From Acidimicrobiaceae bacterium (lineage in GTDB: Bacteria; Actinomycetota; Acidimicrobiia; Acidimicrobiales; Bog-793): DNA of 38,939 bases. Position 1 is the first letter of the stretch, and every line of letters begins with the position of its first letter. Position numbers and translations under genes: made by a program. The notes beneath the pieces were generated by a model. The model saw nothing but the letters and a program-made list of their open reading frames with translations, was not told the DNA's origin and did not search any database. Where the stretch lies: positions 1 to 38,939 of the forward strand of contig DAHWHN010000030.1 in NCBI GenBank assembly GCA_027335685.1, read 5' to 3'. Of the stretch, positions 15,517 through 22,984 are shown one piece after another.

Positions 15517-15618
15517 TCAGCCCTCCGGCGATCGACAGGGACGGTTGTGTTTTCTCCCTCTCCGCCGACCGCCGGCCCTCGGTCGAGGCGCCCGCCTCGC
15601 CGGTCGCCGGAGGGCTGA
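15517..15618 (+). promoter_or_regulatory. long-range RNA hairpin sequestering the rsmH ribosome site
   Basis: Bases 15517-15534 pair with 15601-15618: 18 consecutive pairs, 17 Watson-Crick and one G-U, enclosing 66 bases. The 3' arm contains the GGAGGG Shine-Dalgarno (15609-15614) of rsmH, whose ATG follows three bases later. The enclosed part has its own smaller hairpins (CGACC/GGTCG at 15566-15570 and 15581-15585; GAGGC/GCCTC at 15585-15598) and an unusual pyrimidine tract (TTTTCTCCCTCTCC). A structured mraW RNA motif upstream of rsmH (mraW) has been described in actinobacteria; this may be a divergent member or a separate element. Confidence 0.65.
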
Positions 15619-15620
15619 AG

Positions 15621-16589
15621 ATGGACCGGGATTTCGAGCACGTTCCGGTCATGCTCGAGGAGGTTCTCGAGCTGTTCGCGGACCTCGAGGACGGCGTGCT
15701 GCTCGACGCGACCGTCGGCGGGGCGGGCCACGCGGACGCGCTCCTCGAGGCACATCCGAGCTGGGATCTCGTCGCGATCGACCGGGACGCCGATGCCGTC
15801 GAGGCGGCGACGGCGCGTCTCGCGCCGTTCGGAGTGCGCGCCCGGGTCTATCGCGCCCGCTTCGACGAGCTTGCCGCAGTCCTCGCTGCGAGCACGGCGG
15901 CGGCGCGGCCGGTCGTCGCGGTGCTGTTCGACCTCGGGGTGAGCTCGCACCAGCTGGACAGTCCAGAGCGCGGCTTCTCCTACCGTGCCGACGGCCCGCT
16001 CGACATGCGCATGGACCGCACCGACCAGCTCCGGGCCGCGGACGTCGTGAACGGCGCATCCGAGGCCGAGCTCGCCGAGCTGTTCCGCGACAACGGCGAG
16101 GAGCGCTTCGCCGGGCGGATCGCCCGGGCGATCGTCGCCTCGCGGCCCGTCGACTCGACCGCGCGCCTCGCCGAGATCGTCGCGTCGGCCGTCCCTGCGG
16201 CAGCCCGGCGTCGTGGGCACCCGGCCCGCCGCGTCTTCCAGGCCCTTCGCGTGCGGGTCAACGGCGAGCTCGACGTGCTCGGCCCTGCGATCGACGACGC
16301 CGTGGGCCTGCTCGCGCCGGCAGGGCGCCTCGTCGTGCTCGCCTACCACTCCGGTGAGGACCGCATCGTCAAGCACAGGCTCGTCGCGGCGTCCACCGGC
16401 GGGTGCACCTGCCCGCCGCCTCTGCCCTGTGCCTGCGGTGCCCGGCCGACCGTCCGCCTGCTCAATCGAGGCGCCCGCCTGGCCCGGCCGGAGGAGGTCG
16501 CCGCCAACCCGCGCGCCGAGAGCGTCCGGTTGCGCGCGGTGGAGCGGCTGGTCGTCGACGAGGCGACGAGAACGGACGGGGGACGATGA
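15621..16589 (+). CDS. rsmH: 16S rRNA m4C1402 methyltransferase RsmH (MraW)
   Basis: RsmH methylates N4 of C1402 in 16S rRNA. ATG 15621 with GGAGGG (15609-15614) gives 322 aa. The N-terminus HVPVMLEEVLELF, SAM motif DATVGGAGHADALL, FDLGVSSHQLD, RGFSYRADGPLDMRMD and C-terminal SGEDRIVKHRL are family signatures. A Cys cluster (CTCPPPLPCACG) near the end is typical of actinobacterial members. An upstream GTG in frame (15426) would add 65 residues without family similarity and is rejected. Translation may be limited by the hairpin that covers its ribosome site. The stop overlaps ftsL (ATGA). Confidence 0.95.
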   Translation: MDRDFEHVPVMLEEVLELFADLEDGVLLDATVGGAGHADALLEAHPSWDLVAIDRDADAVEAATARLAPFGVRARVYRARFDELAAVLAASTAAARPVVAVLFDLGVSSHQLDSPERGFSYRADGPLDMRMDRTDQLRAADVVNGASEAELAELFRDNGEERFAGRIARAIVASRPVDSTARLAEIVASAVPAAARRRGHPARRVFQALRVRVNGELDVLGPAIDDAVGLLAPAGRLVVLAYHSGEDRIVKHRLVAASTGGCTCPPPLPCACGARPTVRLLNRGARLARPEEVAANPRAESVRLRAVERLVVDEATRTDGGR

Positions 16590-17107
16590 CGTCGCAGGCA
16601 CAAGGGCGGGAGCGCACCGACGTCCCGGCGGCGTCGGCCCGCACGAGCCGGGCTCCAGGTGGCGGTGAGCGGGCCGACCGGGTGGGCCGGGAGCGCGTGC
16701 CGCTCCGGGTGCTCGGTGCCCGGGATCTCGCGCGCCGCGCACGAGCGCGTGCCGCGACCCGCACGGTCGTGACGTCGGCCGCGATCATCGTCGTGGCCCT
16801 GCTCGTGGCTGCCGGTGCGCAGGCGTACGTGGCCGAGCAGCAGCTGCGGATCGACAGCACCGAGCAGCAGCTGACCAGTGCCGTCGCGCTGAGCCAGAGC
16901 CTCCAGCTGAGCCGGGCGGAGCTCAGCTCGCCGGGGCGCGTGCTCGCGGTCGCCGAGCACGCCCTGAAGATGGTGAGCCCTGCCACGGTCCACGACCTCC
17001 GCCCGGTCCGTCCGGGCCCGTCCGTGGCGGCGCTCGCCCACGACGTCGCCGTTCCCGCTCCGGTCTCCGTGCCGGTCGCGCGCCGCGCGGGTGCGGCGCG
17101 GCCGTGA
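16586..17107 (+). CDS. ftsL: FtsL-like septum protein
   Basis: A 173-aa bitopic membrane protein: basic cytoplasmic N-terminus, one transmembrane helix (VVTSAAIIVVALLVAAGAQA, about residues 62-81) and a short extracytoplasmic coiled coil (AEQQLRIDSTEQQLTSAVAL). Position between rsmH and ftsI, with 4-bp overlaps on both sides, identifies it as the FtsL slot of the cluster. FtsL sequences are poorly conserved, so identity rests on topology and context. It would join FtsQ and other divisome proteins to activate FtsW/FtsI. The Pro/Val-rich C-terminal tail is not informative. Confidence 0.8.
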   Translation: MTSQAQGRERTDVPAASARTSRAPGGGERADRVGRERVPLRVLGARDLARRARARAATRTVVTSAAIIVVALLVAAGAQAYVAEQQLRIDSTEQQLTSAVALSQSLQLSRAELSSPGRVLAVAEHALKMVSPATVHDLRPVRPGPSVAALAHDVAVPAPVSVPVARRAGAARP

Positions 17108-18915
17108 CGCCACCGCCACGCCGGCCGCCGAACGCGGGCGGTGGAGCGCGCCGGCGCGCGCCGGGGGCGCGCCCGGGGGCACGGGCAGCGCGCTCCGGCA
17201 CGCGTCGGGCCCACGTGAGGCGCCTGCGGCTGCTCGCGCTCGGCATCGGCGTCGTCCTCGTCGCCCTCGTCGCGCGCCTCGGCGTCGTGGAGGTCCTCGA
17301 CGGCCCGAGCTACGCCGCGTACGCCTCGAGCGAGGTGGACAGAGTGGTCGACCTCCCTGCCCTGCGCGGCGCGATCTACGACCGGTCCGGCCGGTTGGTC
17401 GCCGTGTCGCTGCCCCGGGCAGCCGTCGTCGCCGACGACTTCCTCATCCCCGATCCTGGGGCGGTCGCGCACGAGCTCGCCCCGCTGCTGCACGAGCCGA
17501 GCGGACGTCTCGACACGCTGTTGTCGCAGCGCAACGGCTACGTCGTGCTCGACCGGTACGCGACGCCGGCGGTGGAGGCGCGGGTCGGCGCGCTCGCTCT
17601 CAACGGGATCACCTTCTTGCCGGACGAGGTCCGCACCGACCTCGACCCGACGCTGTTCCAGCCCGTGCTCGGCGGCACGTACGCGGCGGGTGGGGGCGAC
17701 GCGGGGATCGAGTACCTCGACAACTCGGTGCTCGCAGGGCGGTCCGGCAGCGAGGTGCTGCCGGAGTCCGCGGCCGGCCAGCCTCTGCCTGCACCGGCTG
17801 TCGACGTGCGACGTCCCCACGACGGCTCGTCGGTCGTCCTCACCCTCGACGAGCCGCTCCAGGCGGTCGCGACTGCCGACGTCACGGCCGAGATGCGCGC
17901 GACCGGGGCGCACAGTGGCATCGCGGTCGTCGAGGACGTCCACACGGGCGCGCTGCTCGCGGACGTCGACCTCGTCCGGACGGCGAAGGGGGCGATCGCT
18001 CCCGCACCCTCGAACCTCGCCGTGACGGCCGTCTACCAGCCGGGGTCGGTCATGAAGATCGCAACGTTCTCCTTCGCGCTCCAGGACCACCTGATCACGC
18101 CCAACACCGTCTTTACCGTGCCGTTCGAGCTCGACATCGGTGGCTACTGGTTCCAAGACGCCGAGTTCCACCCCACGATGCCGATGCCGGCCTCGCAGAT
18201 CCTCGCCCAGTCGTCGAACATCGGCACGATCGAGATCTCCCGGTTGCTCGGTCCCCAGCGCCTCTACGACGCGCTGCGCGCGTACGGCTTCGGGAGCGTG
18301 ACAGGTCTCGGCTGGCCCGGCGAGTCGCCGGGGATCATCGGCACGCCGGCGACCTGGTACGGCTCGTCGCTCGGGTCCATACCGATCGGCACCGGCGAGG
18401 CCGTGACGGCCCTGCAGGTGCTCGACGCGTTCAACACCGTCGCGAACGGCGGCGAGTTCGTCACGCCGCACCTCGTGGCAGGCACCGTCTCGCCGAGCGG
18501 CATCGAGCACCTCGCCGTCCACCCCGCCGAGCACCGGGTCGTCGAGCAGAGCACGGCGCGGACGATCACGCCGATGCTCGAAGGCGTCGTCCAGGACGGC
18601 ACGGCGGTCTGCGCACGGGTCCCGGGCTACGTCGTGGCGGGCAAGACCGGCACGGCCCAGGTGCCCGATCCGACGGGGCTCGGCTACGTGCCCGGCGACT
18701 GGAACGGGACGTTCGTGGGCTTCGTGCCGGCCCAGGCGCCGCAGCTCAGCGGCATCGTCGTGCTGAACCACCCGCAGCCGATCTACGGTGGCTCGGTGTC
18801 GGCGCCGGTCTTCGCGAAGATCATGAGCTGGGCGCTGCGCCACTACGGGATCCCGGTTCCTCCCGGCGTCGACAACCAGAGCCAGGCGGCTCCGTCGATC
18901 TGCAACGGCGCGTGA
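17104..18915 (+). CDS. ftsI: septal peptidoglycan transpeptidase FtsI (PBP3)
   Basis: Class B penicillin-binding protein that cross-links septal peptidoglycan. GTG 17104 overlaps the ftsL stop; 603 aa. A membrane anchor lies at about residues 40-62, then the pedestal domain with LRGAIYDRSGRLVA. Active-site motifs: S315-V-M-K318 (SxxK, nucleophile S315), S370-S-N372 (SxN) and K514-T-G-T517 (KTG). All are intact. No PASTA domain follows; the protein ends soon after the transpeptidase domain. It works with FtsW, encoded 4 kb downstream. Confidence 0.95.
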   Translation: MTPPPRRPPNAGGGARRRAPGARPGARAARSGTRRAHVRRLRLLALGIGVVLVALVARLGVVEVLDGPSYAAYASSEVDRVVDLPALRGAIYDRSGRLVAVSLPRAAVVADDFLIPDPGAVAHELAPLLHEPSGRLDTLLSQRNGYVVLDRYATPAVEARVGALALNGITFLPDEVRTDLDPTLFQPVLGGTYAAGGGDAGIEYLDNSVLAGRSGSEVLPESAAGQPLPAPAVDVRRPHDGSSVVLTLDEPLQAVATADVTAEMRATGAHSGIAVVEDVHTGALLADVDLVRTAKGAIAPAPSNLAVTAVYQPGSVMKIATFSFALQDHLITPNTVFTVPFELDIGGYWFQDAEFHPTMPMPASQILAQSSNIGTIEISRLLGPQRLYDALRAYGFGSVTGLGWPGESPGIIGTPATWYGSSLGSIPIGTGEAVTALQVLDAFNTVANGGEFVTPHLVAGTVSPSGIEHLAVHPAEHRVVEQSTARTITPMLEGVVQDGTAVCARVPGYVVAGKTGTAQVPDPTGLGYVPGDWNGTFVGFVPAQAPQLSGIVVLNHPQPIYGGSVSAPVFAKIMSWALRHYGIPVPPGVDNQSQAAPSICNGA

Positions 18916-18923
18916 GGACCGAC

Positions 18924-20516
18924 GTGCACACTCCGACAGGTGGCGGCGAGGCAAAGGCAGGCGAGCTCGTCGACGGTCGCCCGCCGGTCGGCCCGGCTCC
19001 AGCCGGCCGGGTCCCGGCGCGTCCGGTGCCACTGACGCGCCTCGCCGAGCGCGTCGGCCCGATCGCCGTCCTCGGTGACCCGAGCCGGGTCGAGGTCCGC
19101 GACGTCGTGTACCGGGACGACGCGGTGACGCCCGGCGCGCTCTACTGCTGCATCCCCGGTGGCCGGGTGGACGGGCACGACTTCGCAGGGAGCGCGGTCG
19201 AGGCGGGAGCCGTCGCGCTCATCTGCGAGCACTCCGTGCACGGCGCGCGCGACGCGGTGCAGCTCGTCGTCGGCCCGGGCGCGGCACGCGCCGCGATGGC
19301 GCGTGCCGCGTGCGAGCTCTTCGGCGACCCTGCGAGCGCCCTGCGCACCGTCGGCGTCACCGGAACGAACGGCAAGACGACGACGACCTACCTGGTCCGC
19401 TCGATCCTCGAGCGCCAGGGCTGGCCGACCGGCGTCGTCGGCACGCTCGACGGGCCGCGCACGACGCCGGAGTCGCCCGATCTCCAGCGGTCCCTCGCCG
19501 CCTTCCGGGACGACGGACTGGTGGCCGTTGCGCTCGAGGTCACGAGCCACGCCCTGGTCCAGGGACGGGTCGACGGCATCTGCTTCGACGTGGCGGTGTT
19601 CACGAACCTGAGCCAGGACCATCTCGACTACCACGTCACGATGGAGTCGTACTTCGCCGCGAAGTCGCTGCTGTTCGAGCCGGATCGCTCGGCGGTCGCC
19701 GTGGTCAACCTCGACGACCCCTACGGCCGCCGCCTCGCCGAGCGGCGCGGCGCGGACGTCGTCGGCTACACGCTCGCGGACGCGCGCGGCCTCGAGCTCG
19801 GCCCGACCTCGAGCCGCTTCGAGCTCGCTGGCCAGCCGGTGGAGATCCACCTCGGCGGCGTCGTCAACGTCGAGAACGCGCTCGCGGCCGCAGCGGCGGC
19901 GCGCGCGCTCGGGATCGCCGACGACGTGATCGCCGTCGGCCTGAGCGTGGCCGGTGGGGTCCCTGGACGGTTCGAGACCATCGAGAGCCTCGACGGCGTC
20001 ACGGTCGTCGTCGACTTCGCGCACACCCCGGCGGCACTCGAGCAGCTCCTCGTCGCCGCCCGCAGGCTCTGCGCCGCGGTGCCTGCCCACGGCGACGCCG
20101 GAGCGCGGACCGCGCAGCTCCTCGTCGTCTTCGGCGCCGGCGGCGACCGCGACCAGGGCAAGCGGCCCGCGATGGGCGCCGTCGCCTCGCGCCTCGCCGA
20201 CGTCGTCGTGCTCACCTCGGACAACCCGAGGGGCGAGGATCCGGCGGTGATCGCCGCGCAGGTCCGGGCCGGCGTCGACGCGACGACCGCCTGCCGGGTC
20301 GAGCTCGACCGCCGGGCCGCGATCGCCTCGACGATCCGGGCGGCCCGTCGCGGCGACGTCGTCGTCGTCGCCGGCAAGGGGCACGAGACGACCCAGCAGA
20401 CCGGCGAGACGGTCGTCCACTTCGACGACCGCGAGGTCGTGCGCGACGCCCTCGTGGCCCAGGGTCGGGCTCTGCCCGTGTGGTCCGCGGGCGTTCCCGG
20501 TCGGGAGGCGTCGTGA
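18924..20516 (+). CDS. murE: UDP-MurNAc-tripeptide synthetase (meso-DAP-adding) MurE
   Basis: MurE adds the third stem-peptide residue. GTG 18924, eight bases after ftsI, gives 530 aa. The N-terminal UDP-binding domain (PGALYCCIPGGRVDGHDF) is followed by the ATP loop GTNGKT (147-152), the carbamylated-Lys region YFAAKSLLF and the C-terminal GKGHETTQQTGE. The motif D433-N-P-R436 specifies meso-diaminopimelate instead of lysine, in line with the dap genes at the start of the window. The usual neighbour murF is absent: the stop overlaps the mraY start directly (GTGA). Nothing in the protein suggests it replaces MurF. Confidence 0.95.
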   Translation: MHTPTGGGEAKAGELVDGRPPVGPAPAGRVPARPVPLTRLAERVGPIAVLGDPSRVEVRDVVYRDDAVTPGALYCCIPGGRVDGHDFAGSAVEAGAVALICEHSVHGARDAVQLVVGPGAARAAMARAACELFGDPASALRTVGVTGTNGKTTTTYLVRSILERQGWPTGVVGTLDGPRTTPESPDLQRSLAAFRDDGLVAVALEVTSHALVQGRVDGICFDVAVFTNLSQDHLDYHVTMESYFAAKSLLFEPDRSAVAVVNLDDPYGRRLAERRGADVVGYTLADARGLELGPTSSRFELAGQPVEIHLGGVVNVENALAAAAAARALGIADDVIAVGLSVAGGVPGRFETIESLDGVTVVVDFAHTPAALEQLLVAARRLCAAVPAHGDAGARTAQLLVVFGAGGDRDQGKRPAMGAVASRLADVVVLTSDNPRGEDPAVIAAQVRAGVDATTACRVELDRRAAIASTIRAARRGDVVVVAGKGHETTQQTGETVVHFDDREVVRDALVAQGRALPVWSAGVPGREAS

Positions 20517-21553
20517 TCGCCATCTTCACAGCCGGTGGGGTCGCCATCCTCGTCGCCGGGTTCGGCACGCCGTTGCTGCTCCGGTCCCTCACCCGCCGCC
20601 GTATCGGCCAGCAGATCCGCGAGGACGGCCCTGCGATCCACCAGATCAAGGCAGGAACGCCGACCATGGGTGGCATCGCGATGATCGTCGCGATCGTCGC
20701 GGGCTACGTGCTCGGCCACGTCGGCACCCACATCGCGTTCAGCGTCCCGGGGTTCCTCGTCGTCGCCGCATGCGTCCTCGGTGGTGGCATCGGACTCGCG
20801 GACGACTGGCTGAAGGTCCGCAAGCGGCGCAGCCTCGGCCTCAACAAGCGGGCAAAGTTCGGCCTGCAGGTCCTGCTCGCCGTCGCGTTCGCCGCCGGGT
20901 CGGTCTACTGGGCGCACTCCGGGACGGCGCTCGCCTTCTCGCGCTACGACGTGCCCGGCATCGAGCTCGGCGCGGGTCTGTGGATCGTCTGGGCGGTCTT
21001 CGTCATCGTGAGCGAGGCGAACGCGGTCAACTTGACAGACGGCCTCGACGGTCTCGCGGCGGGGTCGTCCGGCATCGTCTGCACGTGCATCGCCCTGATC
21101 GGCTACTGGCAGTACCGCCAGTTTCCGATCTACCGGATCCCCCGCGATCACGCGATCGACCTCGCGGTGGCCGCGGTCTCGATGGCGGGTGCATGCGTCG
21201 GCTTCCTCTGGTGGAACGCCGCGCCGGCGCGGATCTTCATGGGCGACACGGGCTCGCTCGCGATCGGGACCGGGCTCGCGTGCCTCGCCCTCGAGATGAA
21301 CGTCGCGCTGCTGCTGCCGATCATCGGCGGGCTGTTCTTCGTCGTGACGTTGTCCGTCGTGATCCAGGTGTTCAGCTTCCGGGTCTTCCATACGCGGGTC
21401 TTCCGCATGGCGCCGCTCCACCACCACTTCGAGCTCGGCGGCTGGCCGGAGACGACGGTCATCGTGCGCTTCTGGATCTTCGCCGCGCTCTGCGGCGGTC
21501 TCGGTCTCGGCGTGTTCTACGCCGACTTCCTCGGCGTCCGGCCGCACGGATGA
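20513..21553 (+). CDS. mraY: phospho-MurNAc-pentapeptide transferase MraY
   Basis: MraY makes lipid I by moving phospho-MurNAc-pentapeptide to undecaprenyl phosphate in the membrane. The 346 aa contain about ten transmembrane helices. Catalytic and Mg-binding motifs: ADDWLK, VNLTDGLDGLA, FMGDTGSLA and the HHH motif in APLHHHFELGGW. The N-terminal region IHQIKAGTPTMGG is typical. Its substrate requires MurF, which is not encoded in this cluster. 4-bp overlaps link it to murE and murD, so it is translated with them. Confidence 0.97.
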   Translation: MIAIFTAGGVAILVAGFGTPLLLRSLTRRRIGQQIREDGPAIHQIKAGTPTMGGIAMIVAIVAGYVLGHVGTHIAFSVPGFLVVAACVLGGGIGLADDWLKVRKRRSLGLNKRAKFGLQVLLAVAFAAGSVYWAHSGTALAFSRYDVPGIELGAGLWIVWAVFVIVSEANAVNLTDGLDGLAAGSSGIVCTCIALIGYWQYRQFPIYRIPRDHAIDLAVAAVSMAGACVGFLWWNAAPARIFMGDTGSLAIGTGLACLALEMNVALLLPIIGGLFFVVTLSVVIQVFSFRVFHTRVFRMAPLHHHFELGGWPETTVIVRFWIFAALCGGLGLGVFYADFLGVRPHG

Positions 21554-22983
21554 GCGCGTCCACTCCCGACGGGCTCGCTGGCGTGGGCCGGTGCGTCCTG
21601 GTCGTCGGCTTCGCACGCACGGGTGCCGCCGTCGCGCGTGTGCTCGCGCCGCGCGGCTGCGAGGTCGTCGCCGTCGACGACGCGCCGTCGACCGCAGCCC
21701 GGCGCGCAGCCCGCGATCTCGGTGTCGAGCTCGTCGCCAACCCGGCCGAGGCGGAGCTCGGCGCGCTCGCCGCACAGGCCGACCTCGTCGTCGTGAGCCC
21801 AGGCGTGCCGCCGACGCACCCGGTGATGGCGCTCGCGCCGCCGGGGACGGTCGTCTCCGAGATCGAGCTCGCCTACCGCCTGGGCGGTCCGCCGATCGCC
21901 GCGGTGACCGGCACGAACGGCAAGACGACCGTCACGTCGCTCGTCGCAGCGATGCTCGCCGAGTCCGGGATCGCCGCCCGGGCCGCGGGGAACATCGGCT
22001 ATCCCCTCGTCGAGGCGATGGTCGAGGCCGGGCTCGACGTCGTGGTCGCGGAGGTGTCGTCGTTCCAGCTCGCGTTGACGAGCACCTTCCGTCCCGTGGT
22101 CGGCGCCTGGCTCAACCTGGCCGAGGACCATCTCGACTGGCACGGAGACCTCGCGTCCTACGCCGCGGCGAAGGAGCGGATCTGGGCGAACCAGGACGTG
22201 AGCGACGTGGCGGTCGCGAACGCGGAGGACGCCGAGGTCGCCTCCCGCGCGCGCCGTGTCCGGAGCCGCCTCGTCACCTTCGGCCTCGACACGGGAGACT
22301 TCCGGTGCGCGGGAGACGGCCTCGTCGGGCCCGGCGGAGCCGTCCTCGCACGCCGTGCCGACCTCGTGCGTGACCTCCCGCACGACCGCGCGAACGCCCT
22401 CGCCGCTCTCGCGGTCGCGACGAGCCTCGGGGCGGATCCGCTCGCGTGCGCCCGGGCCCTGGCAAGCCAGGGGCCGCTGCCGCACCGGGTCGAGCTCGTC
22501 GGTCGCGTCGACGGCGTCGACTACTACGACGACTCGAAGGCGACGACACCCTCGGCCGTCCTCGCCGCGCTCGCCGGCTTCACGTCGGTCGTGCTCGTCG
22601 CAGGCGGTCGCAACAAGGGCCTCGATCTCGGCGCGATCCCGGCCCACCTGCGCCGCCTGGCAGGCGAGGATCCGGGCCCGGGGGACGCAGGCGACGACCG
22701 GGCACGACCGGTTGCGCTCGGCGGGACACGCCTGCGCGCGGTCGTCGCGATCGGGGAGTCCGCGCCCGACATCGAGCGGGCGTTCGCGCCCGACTGGCCC
22801 GTCGTGGTCGCTGCGTCGATGGACGAGGCCGTCGCGGCGGCTGCAGGCCTCGCACGCGACGGCGACGCCGTCCTGCTCTCGCCGGGCTGCGCCTCGTTCG
22901 ACTGGTACGGCTCCTACGAGGAGCGGGGCGCCGATTTCGCCCGCGCGGTCCGCGCGCTCGGCCCCGGCGTGGCGGCGCGCTGA
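21550..22983 (+). CDS. murD: UDP-MurNAc-L-alanine:D-glutamate ligase MurD
   Basis: MurD adds D-glutamate to UDP-MurNAc-L-Ala. ATG 21550, overlapping the mraY stop, gives 477 aa. The Rossmann-like N-terminal domain begins VLVVGFARTGAAVARVL; the ATP loop is GTNGKTTVTSL; the central domain has EVSSFQLALT and NLAEDHLDWHG; the C-terminal domain has YYDDSKATTPSAVLAAL and LVAGGRNKGLDL, which separates MurD from the other Mur ligases. A short insertion (EDPGPGDAGDDRARP) lies in the C-terminal domain. It is followed by ftsW after one base. Confidence 0.96.
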   Translation: MSASTPDGLAGVGRCVLVVGFARTGAAVARVLAPRGCEVVAVDDAPSTAARRAARDLGVELVANPAEAELGALAAQADLVVVSPGVPPTHPVMALAPPGTVVSEIELAYRLGGPPIAAVTGTNGKTTVTSLVAAMLAESGIAARAAGNIGYPLVEAMVEAGLDVVVAEVSSFQLALTSTFRPVVGAWLNLAEDHLDWHGDLASYAAAKERIWANQDVSDVAVANAEDAEVASRARRVRSRLVTFGLDTGDFRCAGDGLVGPGGAVLARRADLVRDLPHDRANALAALAVATSLGADPLACARALASQGPLPHRVELVGRVDGVDYYDDSKATTPSAVLAALAGFTSVVLVAGGRNKGLDLGAIPAHLRRLAGEDPGPGDAGDDRARPVALGGTRLRAVVAIGESAPDIERAFAPDWPVVVAASMDEAVAAAAGLARDGDAVLLSPGCASFDWYGSYEERGADFARAVRALGPGVAAR

Positions 22984-22984
22984 C

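Noticed and set aside
15426-15620. RsmH start at GTG 15426
   Set aside because: The extra 65 residues have no family similarity and would be read through the structured leader; ATG 15621 has a ribosome site.
13407-16742. 1111-aa open frame on the minus strand across the ligase, methyltransferase, mraZ and rsmH genes
   Set aside because: It lies antisense to several well-supported genes and has an Arg/Gly/Asp-rich composition typical of shadow frames in high-GC DNA; no domain is recognisable.
17091-18923. N-terminal extension of MurE through the whole ftsI region
   Set aside because: The frame stays open only because of base composition; MurE similarity begins after GTG 18924, and ftsI is certain in the other frame.
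16462-19032. 856-aa open frame on the minus strand across ftsL and ftsI
   Set aside because: Complementary to clearly coding genes with intact motifs; composition is that of a shadow frame.
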